Source of the DNA: Deferribacteraceae bacterium
GTDB lineage: Bacteria > Chrysiogenota > Deferribacteres > Deferribacterales > JAISNW01
DNA: 7,011 nt
Assembly (NCBI GenBank): GCA_031278965.1
Contig: JAITJJ010000206.1
Coordinates: forward strand, 1-7,011
Direction of reading: 5' to 3'
Under the pieces are notes generated by a model. It was given only the letters and a program-made list of their open reading frames with translations, was not told where the DNA came from and searched no databases. Below are positions 1-6,588 of this stretch, piece after piece (the first letter of the stretch is position 1; every line of letters starts with the position of its first letter). A program made the position numbers and the translations under genes.

Positions 1-1281
1 AAGACAGCGTCTTTAAAATCTCTCGGTCTAAACCATATAATAGGTATGTGCGGGCTTCCGGTTTTTGCCGAAAAAGCCGAAATGATCTTTTTCAACGGTA
101 TTCGTGCTGATATTGGGGATAGACAATCGCTTGCCATGGATTTAAGCACCTTTTCCGCCCATATGTCAAATATAAGGGATATCCTGCGCAACATTGAAGG
201 AATCCCTCTCCTCCTCTTTGACGAGCTAGGAACCGGAACCGATCCTAAGGAAGGGGCAGCGCTTGCGCTGGGGATTCTTGAATACTTAAAGAAAACTCAA
301 GCCTATGTTATGCTTACCACCCACTTTTCCGAACTTAAAACCTATGCCCTCTGCGATCCCTTTGCCAAACTCTATGCCGTCCGCTTTGATTACAGGAGCT
401 TTACCCCAAAATACGATCTTATGGAGGGGGTGGCGGGGTTTTCCGATCCTATCCTTGTAGCAAAGCGGTTCGGTTTTCCTGCGGAGATATACGAGGCGGC
501 GGAAAAGAATATGCGGGAATTTAAAACTGCTTTGGAATACGGTTTGGATGAGATTTCTCTTTTAAAAGCCGAAGCAATCCATAAGAAACGGGAGCTTGAT
601 ATGCGGGAAGCCGCCATAGCCGCAAAGGAAAGCGAGCTTGAAAATGAAAAGCGGGCTCTATCCGAGCGGCTTTCCAAAAGGGAACAGGAGGTATTGGAAG
701 AGAGTTACGCCCTTCTTGCCCGCGGCAAACGGCTTGCGGAACAGAAAATTAAAGCACCCCCTGCGGATATTGAAAAAGAGATGGATAAAACCGCCGCAAG
801 GATAAAAGAGCTGAAAGCACAAAAAAAAGCTGTTAAAGATATAAAAATCGGAGATATGGTATTCATTGAAAAGTTTAATAAAAACGCTAAAATTTTAGAG
901 GCGGCAGGAAAAAATATCTTGGTTGATCTTAGCGGAATGAGGGTTAGCATAGCCCGTAGTGAGCTATTCGGATATAAAACGAGGGGCGCACCCCCTGTTG
1001 CCCCTCCCAAATATGCCGTTGCAAGCTCTCCAAACAGAAGTTCTGCCAATGAGTTGGTTTTAGTGGGGAAGAGAGTGGAAGAAGCCATTGATATACTTGA
1101 TAAATATATTGACAATGCCCAATATGCAGACTATGAAAAAGTTTATATTATACACGGCAGGGGGAGCGGTCAGCTTAGGAAGGGCGTTCGGGAATTTTTG
1201 CGCACCTGCGGAAGGATAAAAGGTTTTTCCGCCGCAACCCCAGAGGATGGCGGAGATGCTGTTACGGTAATAAACTTATGA
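1..1281 (+). CDS. mutS2: MutS2, C-terminal part (5' end outside window)
   Basis: MutS2 is an ATPase of the MutS family, linked to suppression of recombination and, in Bacillus subtilis, to rescue of collided ribosomes. The frame is open from base 1. The first codons read KTASLKSLGL, the tail of the Walker A loop (GGKT), so the N-terminal core is missing only because of the window edge. Next come the family block ADIGDRQSLAMDLSTFSAHM (about 106-165), the Walker B and signature LLLFDELGTGTDP (about 208-246), and TTHFSELKTY (about 316-345). A long charged coiled coil covers about 496-846, a KOW-like beta segment about 841-975, and a C-terminal Smr domain about 1051-1278. The Smr domain keeps HGRGSG (1153-1170), but the usual LDLRG reads LVLVG (1054-1068), so the Asp and Arg of the LDLR motif are gone. 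The frame ends at TGA, just before the lipid kinase gene. Identification is firm; the Smr activity is doubtful. Confidence 0.95.
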   Translation, partial: KTASLKSLGLNHIIGMCGLPVFAEKAEMIFFNGIRADIGDRQSLAMDLSTFSAHMSNIRDILRNIEGIPLLLFDELGTGTDPKEGAALALGILEYLKKTQAYVMLTTHFSELKTYALCDPFAKLYAVRFDYRSFTPKYDLMEGVAGFSDPILVAKRFGFPAEIYEAAEKNMREFKTALEYGLDEISLLKAEAIHKKRELDMREAAIAAKESELENEKRALSERLSKREQEVLEESYALLARGKRLAEQKIKAPPADIEKEMDKTAARIKELKAQKKAVKDIKIGDMVFIEKFNKNAKILEAAGKNILVDLSGMRVSIARSELFGYKTRGAPPVAPPKYAVASSPNRSSANELVLVGKRVEEAIDILDKYIDNAQYADYEKVYIIHGRGSGQLRKGVREFLRTCGRIKGFSAATPEDGGDAVTVINL

Positions 1282-1287
1282 GGGGGT
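1281..1287 (+). promoter_or_regulatory. Ribosome binding site of the lipid kinase gene
   Basis: AGGGGGT directly overlaps the last base of the mutS2 stop codon and precedes two adjacent ATGs. Spacing favours the second ATG (1291). The arrangement suggests that ribosomes ending mutS2 re-initiate here. Confidence 0.6.
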
Positions 1288-1290
1288 ATG

Positions 1291-2124
1291 ATGAACATCC
1301 TTATTATTTCTAACCCCGCAAGCGGCAGTTATAATGATATAAAACTCGGCAAATGCGTTGATATCCTAAGCAAAAAATACGGAACTGTGGAAGTAAAATT
1401 TACCTCCGCCCCGGACGAAGCGGGGACGATAGCCGCCTCCGCCGTTGCAGATATGGTTATCGCCGCGGGGGGAGACGGGCTTTTAAATGAAACGGCGGCG
1501 GGGCTGTTGAATAAAAATATAATATTCTCTGTTCTCCCTATGGGAACTATAAACGTTTTTTGCAGAGAGCACAAGATACCGCTTAATCCAGTAAAAGCTG
1601 CGGAAAGAATAGATGTTGCCCGCTTAAAAAAACTTCCGTTGGGCTTTTTGGGGGCGAGGCCATTCCTTTTAATGTGCGGTTTTGGTTTTGACGCTCGGGT
1701 AGTTAAACAGGTAGAGGAATCAAAGCTGCCGGTGCATAAAACCGTAAAACATCTCTCTGAAGGGGTTAAATCGTTCCATGAAGGGTATCCTGAGCTTGTA
1801 GTGTTTACTAATAATAAAAAATACCACGCTTATCACGTTATCATCAGCCTAGGCCACTTTTATGCGGGGAACTTCCCGCTCTCCAACACCATACGCGAAG
1901 ATAAATTAAATATCTTTCTGCACCAAAATCCGCGTCCAAAATCCCTTGTGTTTTCCATATTTTCCGTAGCTATCGGAAAAGGACTTCCGGTAAACCCAAT
2001 CTTTGCGGAAAACGCAAAGGTATCGGGAACATCGTTTGTTCAGATAGATGGGGAATTCATAGAAACCGCCACAGAGCAGAACTATATCAGTATAAAAAAA
2101 GAAGCTTTGACGGCTGCAATATAG
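1291..2124 (+). CDS. Diacylglycerol kinase family lipid kinase (DagK/YegS-like)
   Basis: This is a cytosolic or membrane-associated kinase of the DAGK catalytic family, which phosphorylates diacylglycerol, sphingoid or related lipid alcohols with ATP. Counting from the ATG at 1291, the motifs are NPASG (residues 8-12), GGDG (60-63), LPMGTINVF (82-90), then CGFGFDARVV (about 126-135) and a C-terminal QIDGEF. All are landmarks of this fold. The 277-residue length is slightly short of the usual ~290-300 but looks complete. The family GGDGT(L/x)NE loop reads GGDGLLNE, so the conserved Thr is Leu. Two ATGs stand side by side at 1288 and 1291. The G-rich ribosome site AGGGGG (1281-1286) lies only 1 base from the first but 4 from the second, so 1291 is preferred. 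The gene follows the mutS2 stop by a few bases, which suggests translational coupling. The true lipid substrate cannot be told from sequence. Confidence 0.88.
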   Translation: MNILIISNPASGSYNDIKLGKCVDILSKKYGTVEVKFTSAPDEAGTIAASAVADMVIAAGGDGLLNETAAGLLNKNIIFSVLPMGTINVFCREHKIPLNPVKAAERIDVARLKKLPLGFLGARPFLLMCGFGFDARVVKQVEESKLPVHKTVKHLSEGVKSFHEGYPELVVFTNNKKYHAYHVIISLGHFYAGNFPLSNTIREDKLNIFLHQNPRPKSLVFSIFSVAIGKGLPVNPIFAENAKVSGTSFVQIDGEFIETATEQNYISIKKEALTAAI

Positions 2125-2172
2125 CTAATTTTTCCTTCTATAAAGGTCTCTCTTGCCTAAATTGCTGAGTTT

Positions 2173-3054
2173 CTAACAATTCAGACACTCCTCCGCCCAG
2201 ATGGCGCCGCCCGTGAGCGCCGCATCGTTTTTCAAAACAGCGGTGCTTATCTCCGCACCGCCCCGATACGGTTCAAAGATCATATCACCCAAAAGCTCCA
2301 GCACTGACGGGAAATAGTATTTTGCAAGCTCGCTCAGCCCTCCTCCTATCCGCACGGCGGAGGGGTTAAGTATATTTATTATGCTTGCTATCCCGTGCGC
2401 AAGGTGCAGACCGAACATTTCAAATGCGGCAAACGCCGCAAAATCTCCCTCGTCTGCCTTTTGGGCAATCTCCGTAGGAGAGAGGGCATTGCCGCTTCCT
2501 TCAAGGTAAAATGTGGTAAGGGCTCCTGAAGAGCAGTATTTTTCAAAACACCCTCTCTTGCCGCAGTTGCAATGCCTCCCGTCCGCCACTAGAGTTATAT
2601 GCCCCACCTGCATTAGGGTGGTTTCCCCTGAAAAGAGCTTTCCTCCCGATATATAGCCTCCTCCGACACCTGTCCCAAGCGTTAAGTGAAATAGGGATTG
2701 GGGTTTCTGGGCAAACCCTTTATGATATTCTCCCAAAGCCGCAAGGTTTGCATCATTCTCTGCAAAGATATGTTTGTCTCTAATAGAAAGATCGTTTATT
2801 ACGGTGCGCCCGGTGATCCCTTTTAGGTTGGGGGCATAAAGGAGTTTGCCGGACTTGGAGCTATAAACCCCTGGAAGAGCCAAAACCACAGCATCACAAG
2901 GCGTTTTGGAAATATCCTCCCTTAAAACGTTTAAAAAAACTTTATAATCCTGCGGAGTTGGGGAGGCTTCCTTCTCCAGGATATCGGCTTCGGAGTTCAA
3001 AACACCTCTCTTAATATTTGTAGCGCCTATATCAAAAACAAGATATTTTTTCAT
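2173..3054 (-). CDS. ROK-family sugar kinase (glucokinase-like)
   Basis: ROK proteins are ATP-dependent sugar or amino-sugar kinases; those fused to a DNA-binding domain are repressors. This one has no N-terminal helix-turn-helix and so should be an enzyme. Motifs in order: phosphate-binding FDIGATNIK (residues 7-15), ENDAN (99-103) with the likely catalytic base D101, the glycine-rich LGTGVGGG (126-133), then QVGH (149-152) followed by the zinc motif CNCGKRGCFE (162-171) with H152, C162, C164 and C169. The second half carries IRIGGGLSE-type ATP-site residues (RIGGGLSELA). The length of 293 is usual. The sugar-contacting ExGH motif reads QVGH here, a Glu to Gln change at residue 149 (codon CAG). 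This is the last gene of the minus-strand cluster and starts 3 bases after the SPL-like gene. A usable AGGG lies in the end of that gene. The substrate is unknown; glucose, mannose or N-acetyl sugars are all possible. Confidence 0.9.
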   Translation of the reverse strand: MKKYLVFDIGATNIKRGVLNSEADILEKEASPTPQDYKVFLNVLREDISKTPCDAVVLALPGVYSSKSGKLLYAPNLKGITGRTVINDLSIRDKHIFAENDANLAALGEYHKGFAQKPQSLFHLTLGTGVGGGYISGGKLFSGETTLMQVGHITLVADGRHCNCGKRGCFEKYCSSGALTTFYLEGSGNALSPTEIAQKADEGDFAAFAAFEMFGLHLAHGIASIINILNPSAVRIGGGLSELAKYYFPSVLELLGDMIFEPYRGGAEISTAVLKNDAALTGGAIWAEECLNC

Positions 3055-3057
3055 AAA

Positions 3058-4083
3058 CTACCCTAGATAATGGGGGAACCTGCTTTCCAATACCTCACGG
3101 GTTGCGGGATCAAAGCCCGTAAACCGCTCCCAGAATGAGGAGTGTTCCATGCAAAAATATATGAAAACATCTTTCCACTCCTTTTTTACCGCCCTATACA
3201 TAAAGCTTAGCAGTTTAAGGCGTATCCCCCGAAAATAACGGTATTTCCCATCCAAACCGAGCAGGATATCTTCTTTTAGAAAGGAGGGGACGTTCTCCCT
3301 TAAACGCATGCGGGTGAGGAGCTTGCCCGGCGCCCTAAAAGCCGACATACTCACGTATTCCACCGCTCGCGCTTCAATATTTTCAAAGAGATGCGCCAAA
3401 AGCTCACCGTAATCCACTTCCCACTCATTATAATATATTATCGGATCAAAGTGAAATGCAATCTTATAGCCTGCTTCGGCACATAATTTTGCCGCCGCAA
3501 TACGTTTTGCGGGGGATGCCGCCCCGCTCTCCCATTTTTCAGCGATATAAGGCGGATTTAAACTCCAAGAGACGACTATATTTTTAGGGTTTAGGCCTAA
3601 AAGATTTTCAATTCGGTCGCTCTTGGTTTTAAATTCAAATTGAACGGCATCCTGTTCATTTATGACGGGAACTATAAGGCGTGTGAGCGGGAACAGATCG
3701 TCTAAGGCAAGGCTGTCAGAGAGTTCCCCGGTGCCTATCCGCCGTTTCTCCCCCTTTTTGATCAAATCTTTAAGAGACGTTATAAATTGCTCTGTGTTGG
3801 CGTTCACCTGAATATTTTTATGGGGGAGATAAGCCTGAAGAATACAGTAAGAACAGTCAAAAGGGCAACCTTCCATAATATCCGCCGTCCAATAGTTGCA
3901 GCACCGATATACTGTAGTGCCCGGACAGGCTCGGAAATAATCTTCGCTTTTAAATTTTAGCACGGTGTTGTTTTTGGAATCGGCCGTCTCTCGGGAATTG
4001 TCAATCAATTCAAACCGGATATTGCGCCTAATCAGTTCCTCCGCCAGAAACGTTTGCAGAGCGGAGCGTTCCACATAGATCAC
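3058..4083 (-). CDS. SPL-family radical SAM protein (not a classical spore photoproduct lyase)
   Basis: Radical SAM enzymes use a [4Fe-4S] cluster to split S-adenosylmethionine into a 5'-deoxyadenosyl radical. The cluster motif CxxxCxxC is at residues 73, 77 and 80 (CPFDCSYC). The protein lines up along its length with spore photoproduct lyase: an N-terminal IYVERSAL block, the cluster followed by LQAYL, SDSLALD (about 122-128), the SLNPPYI block (about 174-180), AKRIAAAKLCAEAGYKIAF (about 192-210), and a PGKLL segment near 252. Against remembered B. subtilis SplB, the hydrogen-donor Cys141 position is Glu120 here, and the Tyr just after the cluster (Tyr99) is Ile81; Tyr79 between the cluster cysteines is kept. 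Function is therefore unassigned within the family. The start is GTG, sharing GTGA with the stop of the upstream gene. No ATG precedes the cluster motif at a sensible place. The 341-residue length is normal for the family. Confidence 0.85.
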   Translation of the reverse strand: MIYVERSALQTFLAEELIRRNIRFELIDNSRETADSKNNTVLKFKSEDYFRACPGTTVYRCCNYWTADIMEGCPFDCSYCILQAYLPHKNIQVNANTEQFITSLKDLIKKGEKRRIGTGELSDSLALDDLFPLTRLIVPVINEQDAVQFEFKTKSDRIENLLGLNPKNIVVSWSLNPPYIAEKWESGAASPAKRIAAAKLCAEAGYKIAFHFDPIIYYNEWEVDYGELLAHLFENIEARAVEYVSMSAFRAPGKLLTRMRLRENVPSFLKEDILLGLDGKYRYFRGIRLKLLSFMYRAVKKEWKDVFIYFCMEHSSFWERFTGFDPATREVLESRFPHYLG

Positions 4084-4862
4084 AGCTTCTCTTTTATGCC
4101 GCCGTAAAAATCTTCAATAAGGGGGAGGATGGCGGAAAGGCGGTCTGCCGCCGCGGAAAAATCCTCAAAATTATCCGCTGAAAAAGAGACACGCAAGGTA
4201 TCTGTCTCAAAATTGTCCAGATTCCTGACGAAAAGAGGGGCGGCGGCATTGGCAATCTTTTTCAGGGATTCTTCAAGGGCGAGATGCTCCTTTGCCTTCC
4301 TCTCTGCAGGGGTGCCGGAAAAATCCAGGGCGCTCTCTACAAAACGCTTAAAAGCCTGAAAAGTCATATTTTTTTTGATGGCGGAGAGGACTACTTTCTT
4401 GTTCTGATCCAATAATTTTAAGGCTTGGGTGAGGGTGGAACGGTTTATTCGTTTTTCATAAATGTAATCAACAAATTCATCAGGCAGTTTGCCTGACGCA
4501 AACCTTATTATATCTTCAGCCGTGCCGAACTCCCCGTTATGTCTTTCATAAACTGCCTTAAAATCAAGTTTAAGGCAAACGCATATACAGTAAACCGCCA
4601 ACCACTCTGAAATAGACTCCGGTCCGCCGTAGGCATACAGAGAAAGGTCTAAAGCCTCTTCAATGGTGGCAGACGGGCATGACAACGCCATTTCCGAATC
4701 ACTGTTAAAATCGGTTATAAGGTAAAATTTAGTATCCTCTCTGCTATAATAGAATAGAGGAACATCAAAATATTTAAAAAGCTCTCTTTTAGTCCAACAT
4801 AAAGTGCGCCGATCGCAAACTTCCAGATCGGCTAAAATAGGGTTATCTTCTAAGAATTGCAT
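4080..4862 (-). CDS. Unrecognised protein with a ParB-like helical segment
   Basis: I do not recognise this 260-residue soluble protein. No signal peptide or membrane segment is evident. The N-terminal ~65 residues look alpha/beta (PLFYYSREDTKFYLITDF). A hydrophobic helix near 84-99 contains C-I-C-V-C (residues 92, 94, 96). Residues about 126-180 (LPDEFVDYIYEKRINRSTLT, then QALKLLDQNKKVVLSAIKKN and MTFQAFKRFVESAL) have the rhythm of the ParB/Spo0J helix-turn-helix region. The C-terminus (about 222-258) is amphipathic, ending IEDFYGGIKEKL. The start at 4862 is chosen because AAGGAG lies 8 bases upstream; a longer form from 4883 (seven more residues) has no comparable site. The gene overlaps the end of ftsY by 20 bases, and its TGA is shared with the GTG of the SPL-like gene. 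A DNA- or nucleic-acid-binding partner of the SPL-like enzyme is a reasonable guess, but only a guess. Confidence 0.75.
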   Translation of the reverse strand: MQFLEDNPILADLEVCDRRTLCWTKRELFKYFDVPLFYYSREDTKFYLITDFNSDSEMALSCPSATIEEALDLSLYAYGGPESISEWLAVYCICVCLKLDFKAVYERHNGEFGTAEDIIRFASGKLPDEFVDYIYEKRINRSTLTQALKLLDQNKKVVLSAIKKNMTFQAFKRFVESALDFSGTPAERKAKEHLALEESLKKIANAAAPLFVRNLDNFETDTLRVSFSADNFEDFSAAADRLSAILPLIEDFYGGIKEKL

Positions 4863-5715
4863 CAGCAAAGCTCCTTGGTTCAAAATCCAGCAGATCTTCC
4901 GCCTTTTCTCCCACGCCTATATATTTCACAGGAATCTTTAATTCAGAGGCAATTCTAAGCACTATCCCCCCTTTGGCGGTTCCGTCAAGTTTTGTCACAA
5001 CAATATGGGTGATCCCTATCATATCCTTAAAAACTTTAGCTTGTGCAAGACCATTCTGCCCCGATCCGCCGTCCAGCACGAGCAAACTTTCATGAGGGGC
5101 ACCGCTTTTGGCATTCCCGCACACCCTCACAATCTTGCGCAGTTCCTGCATAAGGTTTTCTTTGGTGTGAAGCCTCCCCGCAGTATCTATAATAACGGTA
5201 TCGCACCCGTTATTCACGCCGTAGCTCACCGCATCATAGGCGCACGCTGCAGGATCAGAGCCCGGATTGGGGGCTATAATGGGGCAGCCTATCTTATCCG
5301 CCCAGCTTTTAAGTTGCTCAATGGCGGCCGCCCTAAAGGTGTCCGCCGCGGCAAGACATACCTTCTTGCCGCTTTTCATCTCCCTTTCCGCCAATTTTGC
5401 GGTTGTGGTGGTTTTCCCCGTTCCGTTTACCCCCACCACCAAAACCACTTTGGGAGATGCTTCCGCTTCCTCCGGGTTGGGGCGGAATATAGCGGTTATA
5501 CGATTTTTAAGGATATTGACGGCGGCGTCGGCATCTTTTGTTTTGCGGGCGGCGGCTGTCAACTCTTGAGCGAGGGCGCTTCCCATATCTGTGAGCACCA
5601 TCCGCTCAAAAAGCTCTTCCCAGAATTCATCATCAAGGCTGTTGGAGGAAAAGAGAGAGGAAAAGTTGCGGGATGTTTTCTCAAGCCCTTGCTTTAACCT
5701 TTCAAATACGGACAT
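4843..5715 (-). CDS. ftsY: FtsY, signal recognition particle receptor GTPase
   Basis: FtsY is the bacterial SRP receptor. It docks ribosome-SRP complexes at the membrane and hydrolyses GTP jointly with Ffh. The protein has a short N-terminal helical N domain (residues 1-80, SVFERLKQGLEKTSRNF; DDEFWEELFERMVLTDMG) without the long acidic A domain of enterobacteria. The NG GTPase follows: G1 GVNGTGKTT (95-103), G2 DTFRAAA (125-131), G3 DTAGR (177-181), G4 TKLD (241-244) with GTAKGG, and G5 GVGE (267-270). The length of 290 is typical for a minimal FtsY, and the C-terminus FEPRSFADAIL is intact. The insertion-box IBD loop present in SRP GTPases is normal. The usual DATTGQ/DASTGQ stretch reads DGGSGQ (215-220). 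The ATG at 5715 overlaps the TAA of the upstream receiver-HPt gene (TAATG), so translation is probably coupled. It is Ffh-distinct, since there is no M domain. Confidence 0.96.
   Translation of the reverse strand: MSVFERLKQGLEKTSRNFSSLFSSNSLDDEFWEELFERMVLTDMGSALAQELTAAARKTKDADAAVNILKNRITAIFRPNPEEAEASPKVVLVVGVNGTGKTTTTAKLAEREMKSGKKVCLAAADTFRAAAIEQLKSWADKIGCPIIAPNPGSDPAACAYDAVSYGVNNGCDTVIIDTAGRLHTKENLMQELRKIVRVCGNAKSGAPHESLLVLDGGSGQNGLAQAKVFKDMIGITHIVVTKLDGTAKGGIVLRIASELKIPVKYIGVGEKAEDLLDFEPRSFADAILRR
4863..4879 (-). promoter_or_regulatory. Ribosome binding site deciding the start of the unknown gene
   Basis: On the minus strand AAGGAG is followed by 8 bases (CTTTGCTG) and ATG at 4862. It sits inside the 3' end of ftsY. 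It supports the 4862 start over the upstream in-frame ATG at 4883, which has only CTGGA in front of it. Confidence 0.55.
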
Positions 5716-6452
5716 TATTTGTGATATTTTGCGGAAAAGTCGTTATATACCCTTGTAATGGCGGCTTCCAGATTTGTGATGATTTGGTGCAGATTAAGGG
5801 ATTGGGATGGGTATTTTGTTTGGCTTTCAATCTCCTCTGCAAGTTTGCCGATATTGTTCAGGCGTAAATTTCTGGAAGCCCCTTTAATACTATGGGATTT
5901 GGCGCGAATAGTATCAAAATCTTTTACGTCCGCGGCGGTGCGCATTTCACCTATCTCCTTTTCCACAGTTGCAAAAAACTGCCCAAAGAGATCCACCAGC
6001 ACTGGCAAGTTTGAAACACCTAATGCGGAGGAGAGCTTTTCCACATCCACCACATCTTCACCCGGAGCTGCCCCGGCTTTGCCGGAACGAACCCTGTCTA
6101 TAGTTTCTTTAAGAGATTTTACGCTGATAGGCTTTGTAATGTAGCCGTCCATCCCCATATTCAGAAAGCGGCGAATCTCAGTCTCTTTTGTGGTATTGAG
6201 TACCGCCACTATGGGGGGGCATACAAACTGCTGGGAGGTTTTTGATCTATGGATAATTTCCTCAAGGGTGTCCTTCCCCAATGCCGGAGAAGCGGTATCA
6301 ACAAACACAATTTCAAACCCTTTGGATATTTTCTGCTCCAATTCGCTGGGCCTGAGGGCGAGTTCTACAAAATAGCCGGACTGTTCCAAAAACATGGTCA
6401 TCAGCCTACTGTTAATTGGATTGTCCTCAAATACTAAGGCTCTGTTCGCCAT
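5715..6452 (-). CDS. Receiver-HPt two-domain phosphorelay protein
   Basis: A 245-residue cytosolic signalling protein with a receiver domain (about 3-123) followed by a histidine phosphotransfer domain (about 140-240). The receiver shows the acidic pair E9-D10 (FEDNPIN), the likely phosphoacceptor D52 (VFVDTASPALG), and the switch lysine K107 in GYITKP. The usual Thr/Ser after the fourth strand (ALTA) is not clear: the sequence reads IVAVLNTT, with Leu85/Asn86 at that place. The HPt domain has H187 in SHSIKGASRNL. No output (DNA-binding or enzymatic) domain is present, so it should relay phosphate between a kinase and another regulator not seen here. The ATG at 6452 is chosen for GGGAG six bases upstream. 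An in-frame ATG at 6557 would add 35 residues (starting MLVNCK) unlike a receiver and would lie over the likely promoter. It is the first gene of the cluster, joined to ftsY by TAATG. Confidence 0.88.
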   Translation of the reverse strand: MANRALVFEDNPINSRLMTMFLEQSGYFVELALRPSELEQKISKGFEIVFVDTASPALGKDTLEEIIHRSKTSQQFVCPPIVAVLNTTKETEIRRFLNMGMDGYITKPISVKSLKETIDRVRSGKAGAAPGEDVVDVEKLSSALGVSNLPVLVDLFGQFFATVEKEIGEMRTAADVKDFDTIRAKSHSIKGASRNLRLNNIGKLAEEIESQTKYPSQSLNLHQIITNLEAAITRVYNDFSAKYHK

Positions 6453-6458
6453 ACCACA

Positions 6459-6463
6459 CTCCC
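6459..6463 (-). promoter_or_regulatory. Ribosome binding site fixing the receiver-HPt start
   Basis: GGGAG on the minus strand, six bases before ATG at 6452. It supports this start over the in-frame ATG at 6557. Confidence 0.6.
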
Positions 6464-6480
6464 GATTAAGTATCAGGAAC

Positions 6481-6508
6481 AATATACATATATTATAGGA
6501 TTTTTCAA
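6481..6508 (-). promoter_or_regulatory. Probable sigma70-type promoter of the five-gene cluster (proximal)
   Basis: On the minus strand TTGAAA (6508-6503) and TATATT (6486-6481) are 16 bases apart. Transcription would begin near 6474, giving a leader of about 20 bases with the ribosome site GGGAG in it. A perfect TATAAT (6497-6492) also lies here, but its matching -35 (TTAGTT, 6520-6515) is poor. In an AT-rich spacer chance matches are easy, hence moderate confidence. Confidence 0.5.
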
Positions 6509-6512
6509 TAAA

Positions 6513-6542
6513 AAAACTAAACCCTCGCATTTCCCTAGTTTT
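6513..6542. repeat. Short inverted repeat in the cluster leader
   Basis: AAAACTA (6513-6519) and TAGTTTT (6536-6542) form a 7-base inverted repeat around a 16-base loop. As RNA of the minus strand, two G-U pairs could extend the stem, and a T run follows it. This is weakly terminator-like or could be an operator. It is AT-rich and not strong. Confidence 0.3.
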
Positions 6543-6559
6543 GCAGTTCACTAGCAATC

Positions 6560-6588
6560 AATATATAGTTTAGAGTATTTAGTATCAA
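6560..6588 (-). promoter_or_regulatory. Possible second, distal promoter of the five-gene cluster
   Basis: On the minus strand TTGATA (6588-6583) and TATATT (6565-6560) are separated by the ideal 17 bases. A transcript starting near 6553 would carry a ~100-base leader that includes the AAAACTA/TAGTTTT inverted repeat. It may work in tandem with the proximal promoter. Confidence 0.45.

Noticed and set aside
390..1115. Minus-strand open frames opposite mutS2
   Set aside because: They mirror the coding strand of a clear MutS2, with Ser/Ala/Phe-rich low-complexity products and no start signals.
2125..2172. Possible bidirectional terminator between the lipid kinase and ROK genes
   Set aside because: Only a 4-base CCTT/AAGG stem and a 5-base AATTG/CAATT repeat with a 12-base loop (2160-2181) are present, without a GC stem plus T run.
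3058..4083. Calling the radical SAM gene splB and inferring an endospore former
   Set aside because: The hydrogen-donor Cys and one Tyr are missing, and such SPL-family proteins also occur in non-sporulating bacteria.
5005..5697. Long + strand open frame (230 codons) opposite ftsY
   Set aside because: It is antisense to a certain ftsY gene, has no ribosome site or recognisable motif, and its length follows from the codon usage of the real gene.
5673..6437. Short + strand open frames opposite the receiver-HPt gene
   Set aside because: All are shadows of a well-supported gene with receiver and HPt motifs; none has a Shine-Dalgarno or family motif.
6453..6557. Longer N-terminus for the receiver-HPt protein (start at 6557)
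   Set aside because: The extra 35 residues are unlike a receiver, overlap the best promoter, and the start lacks a ribosome site; GGGAG before 6452 fits better.
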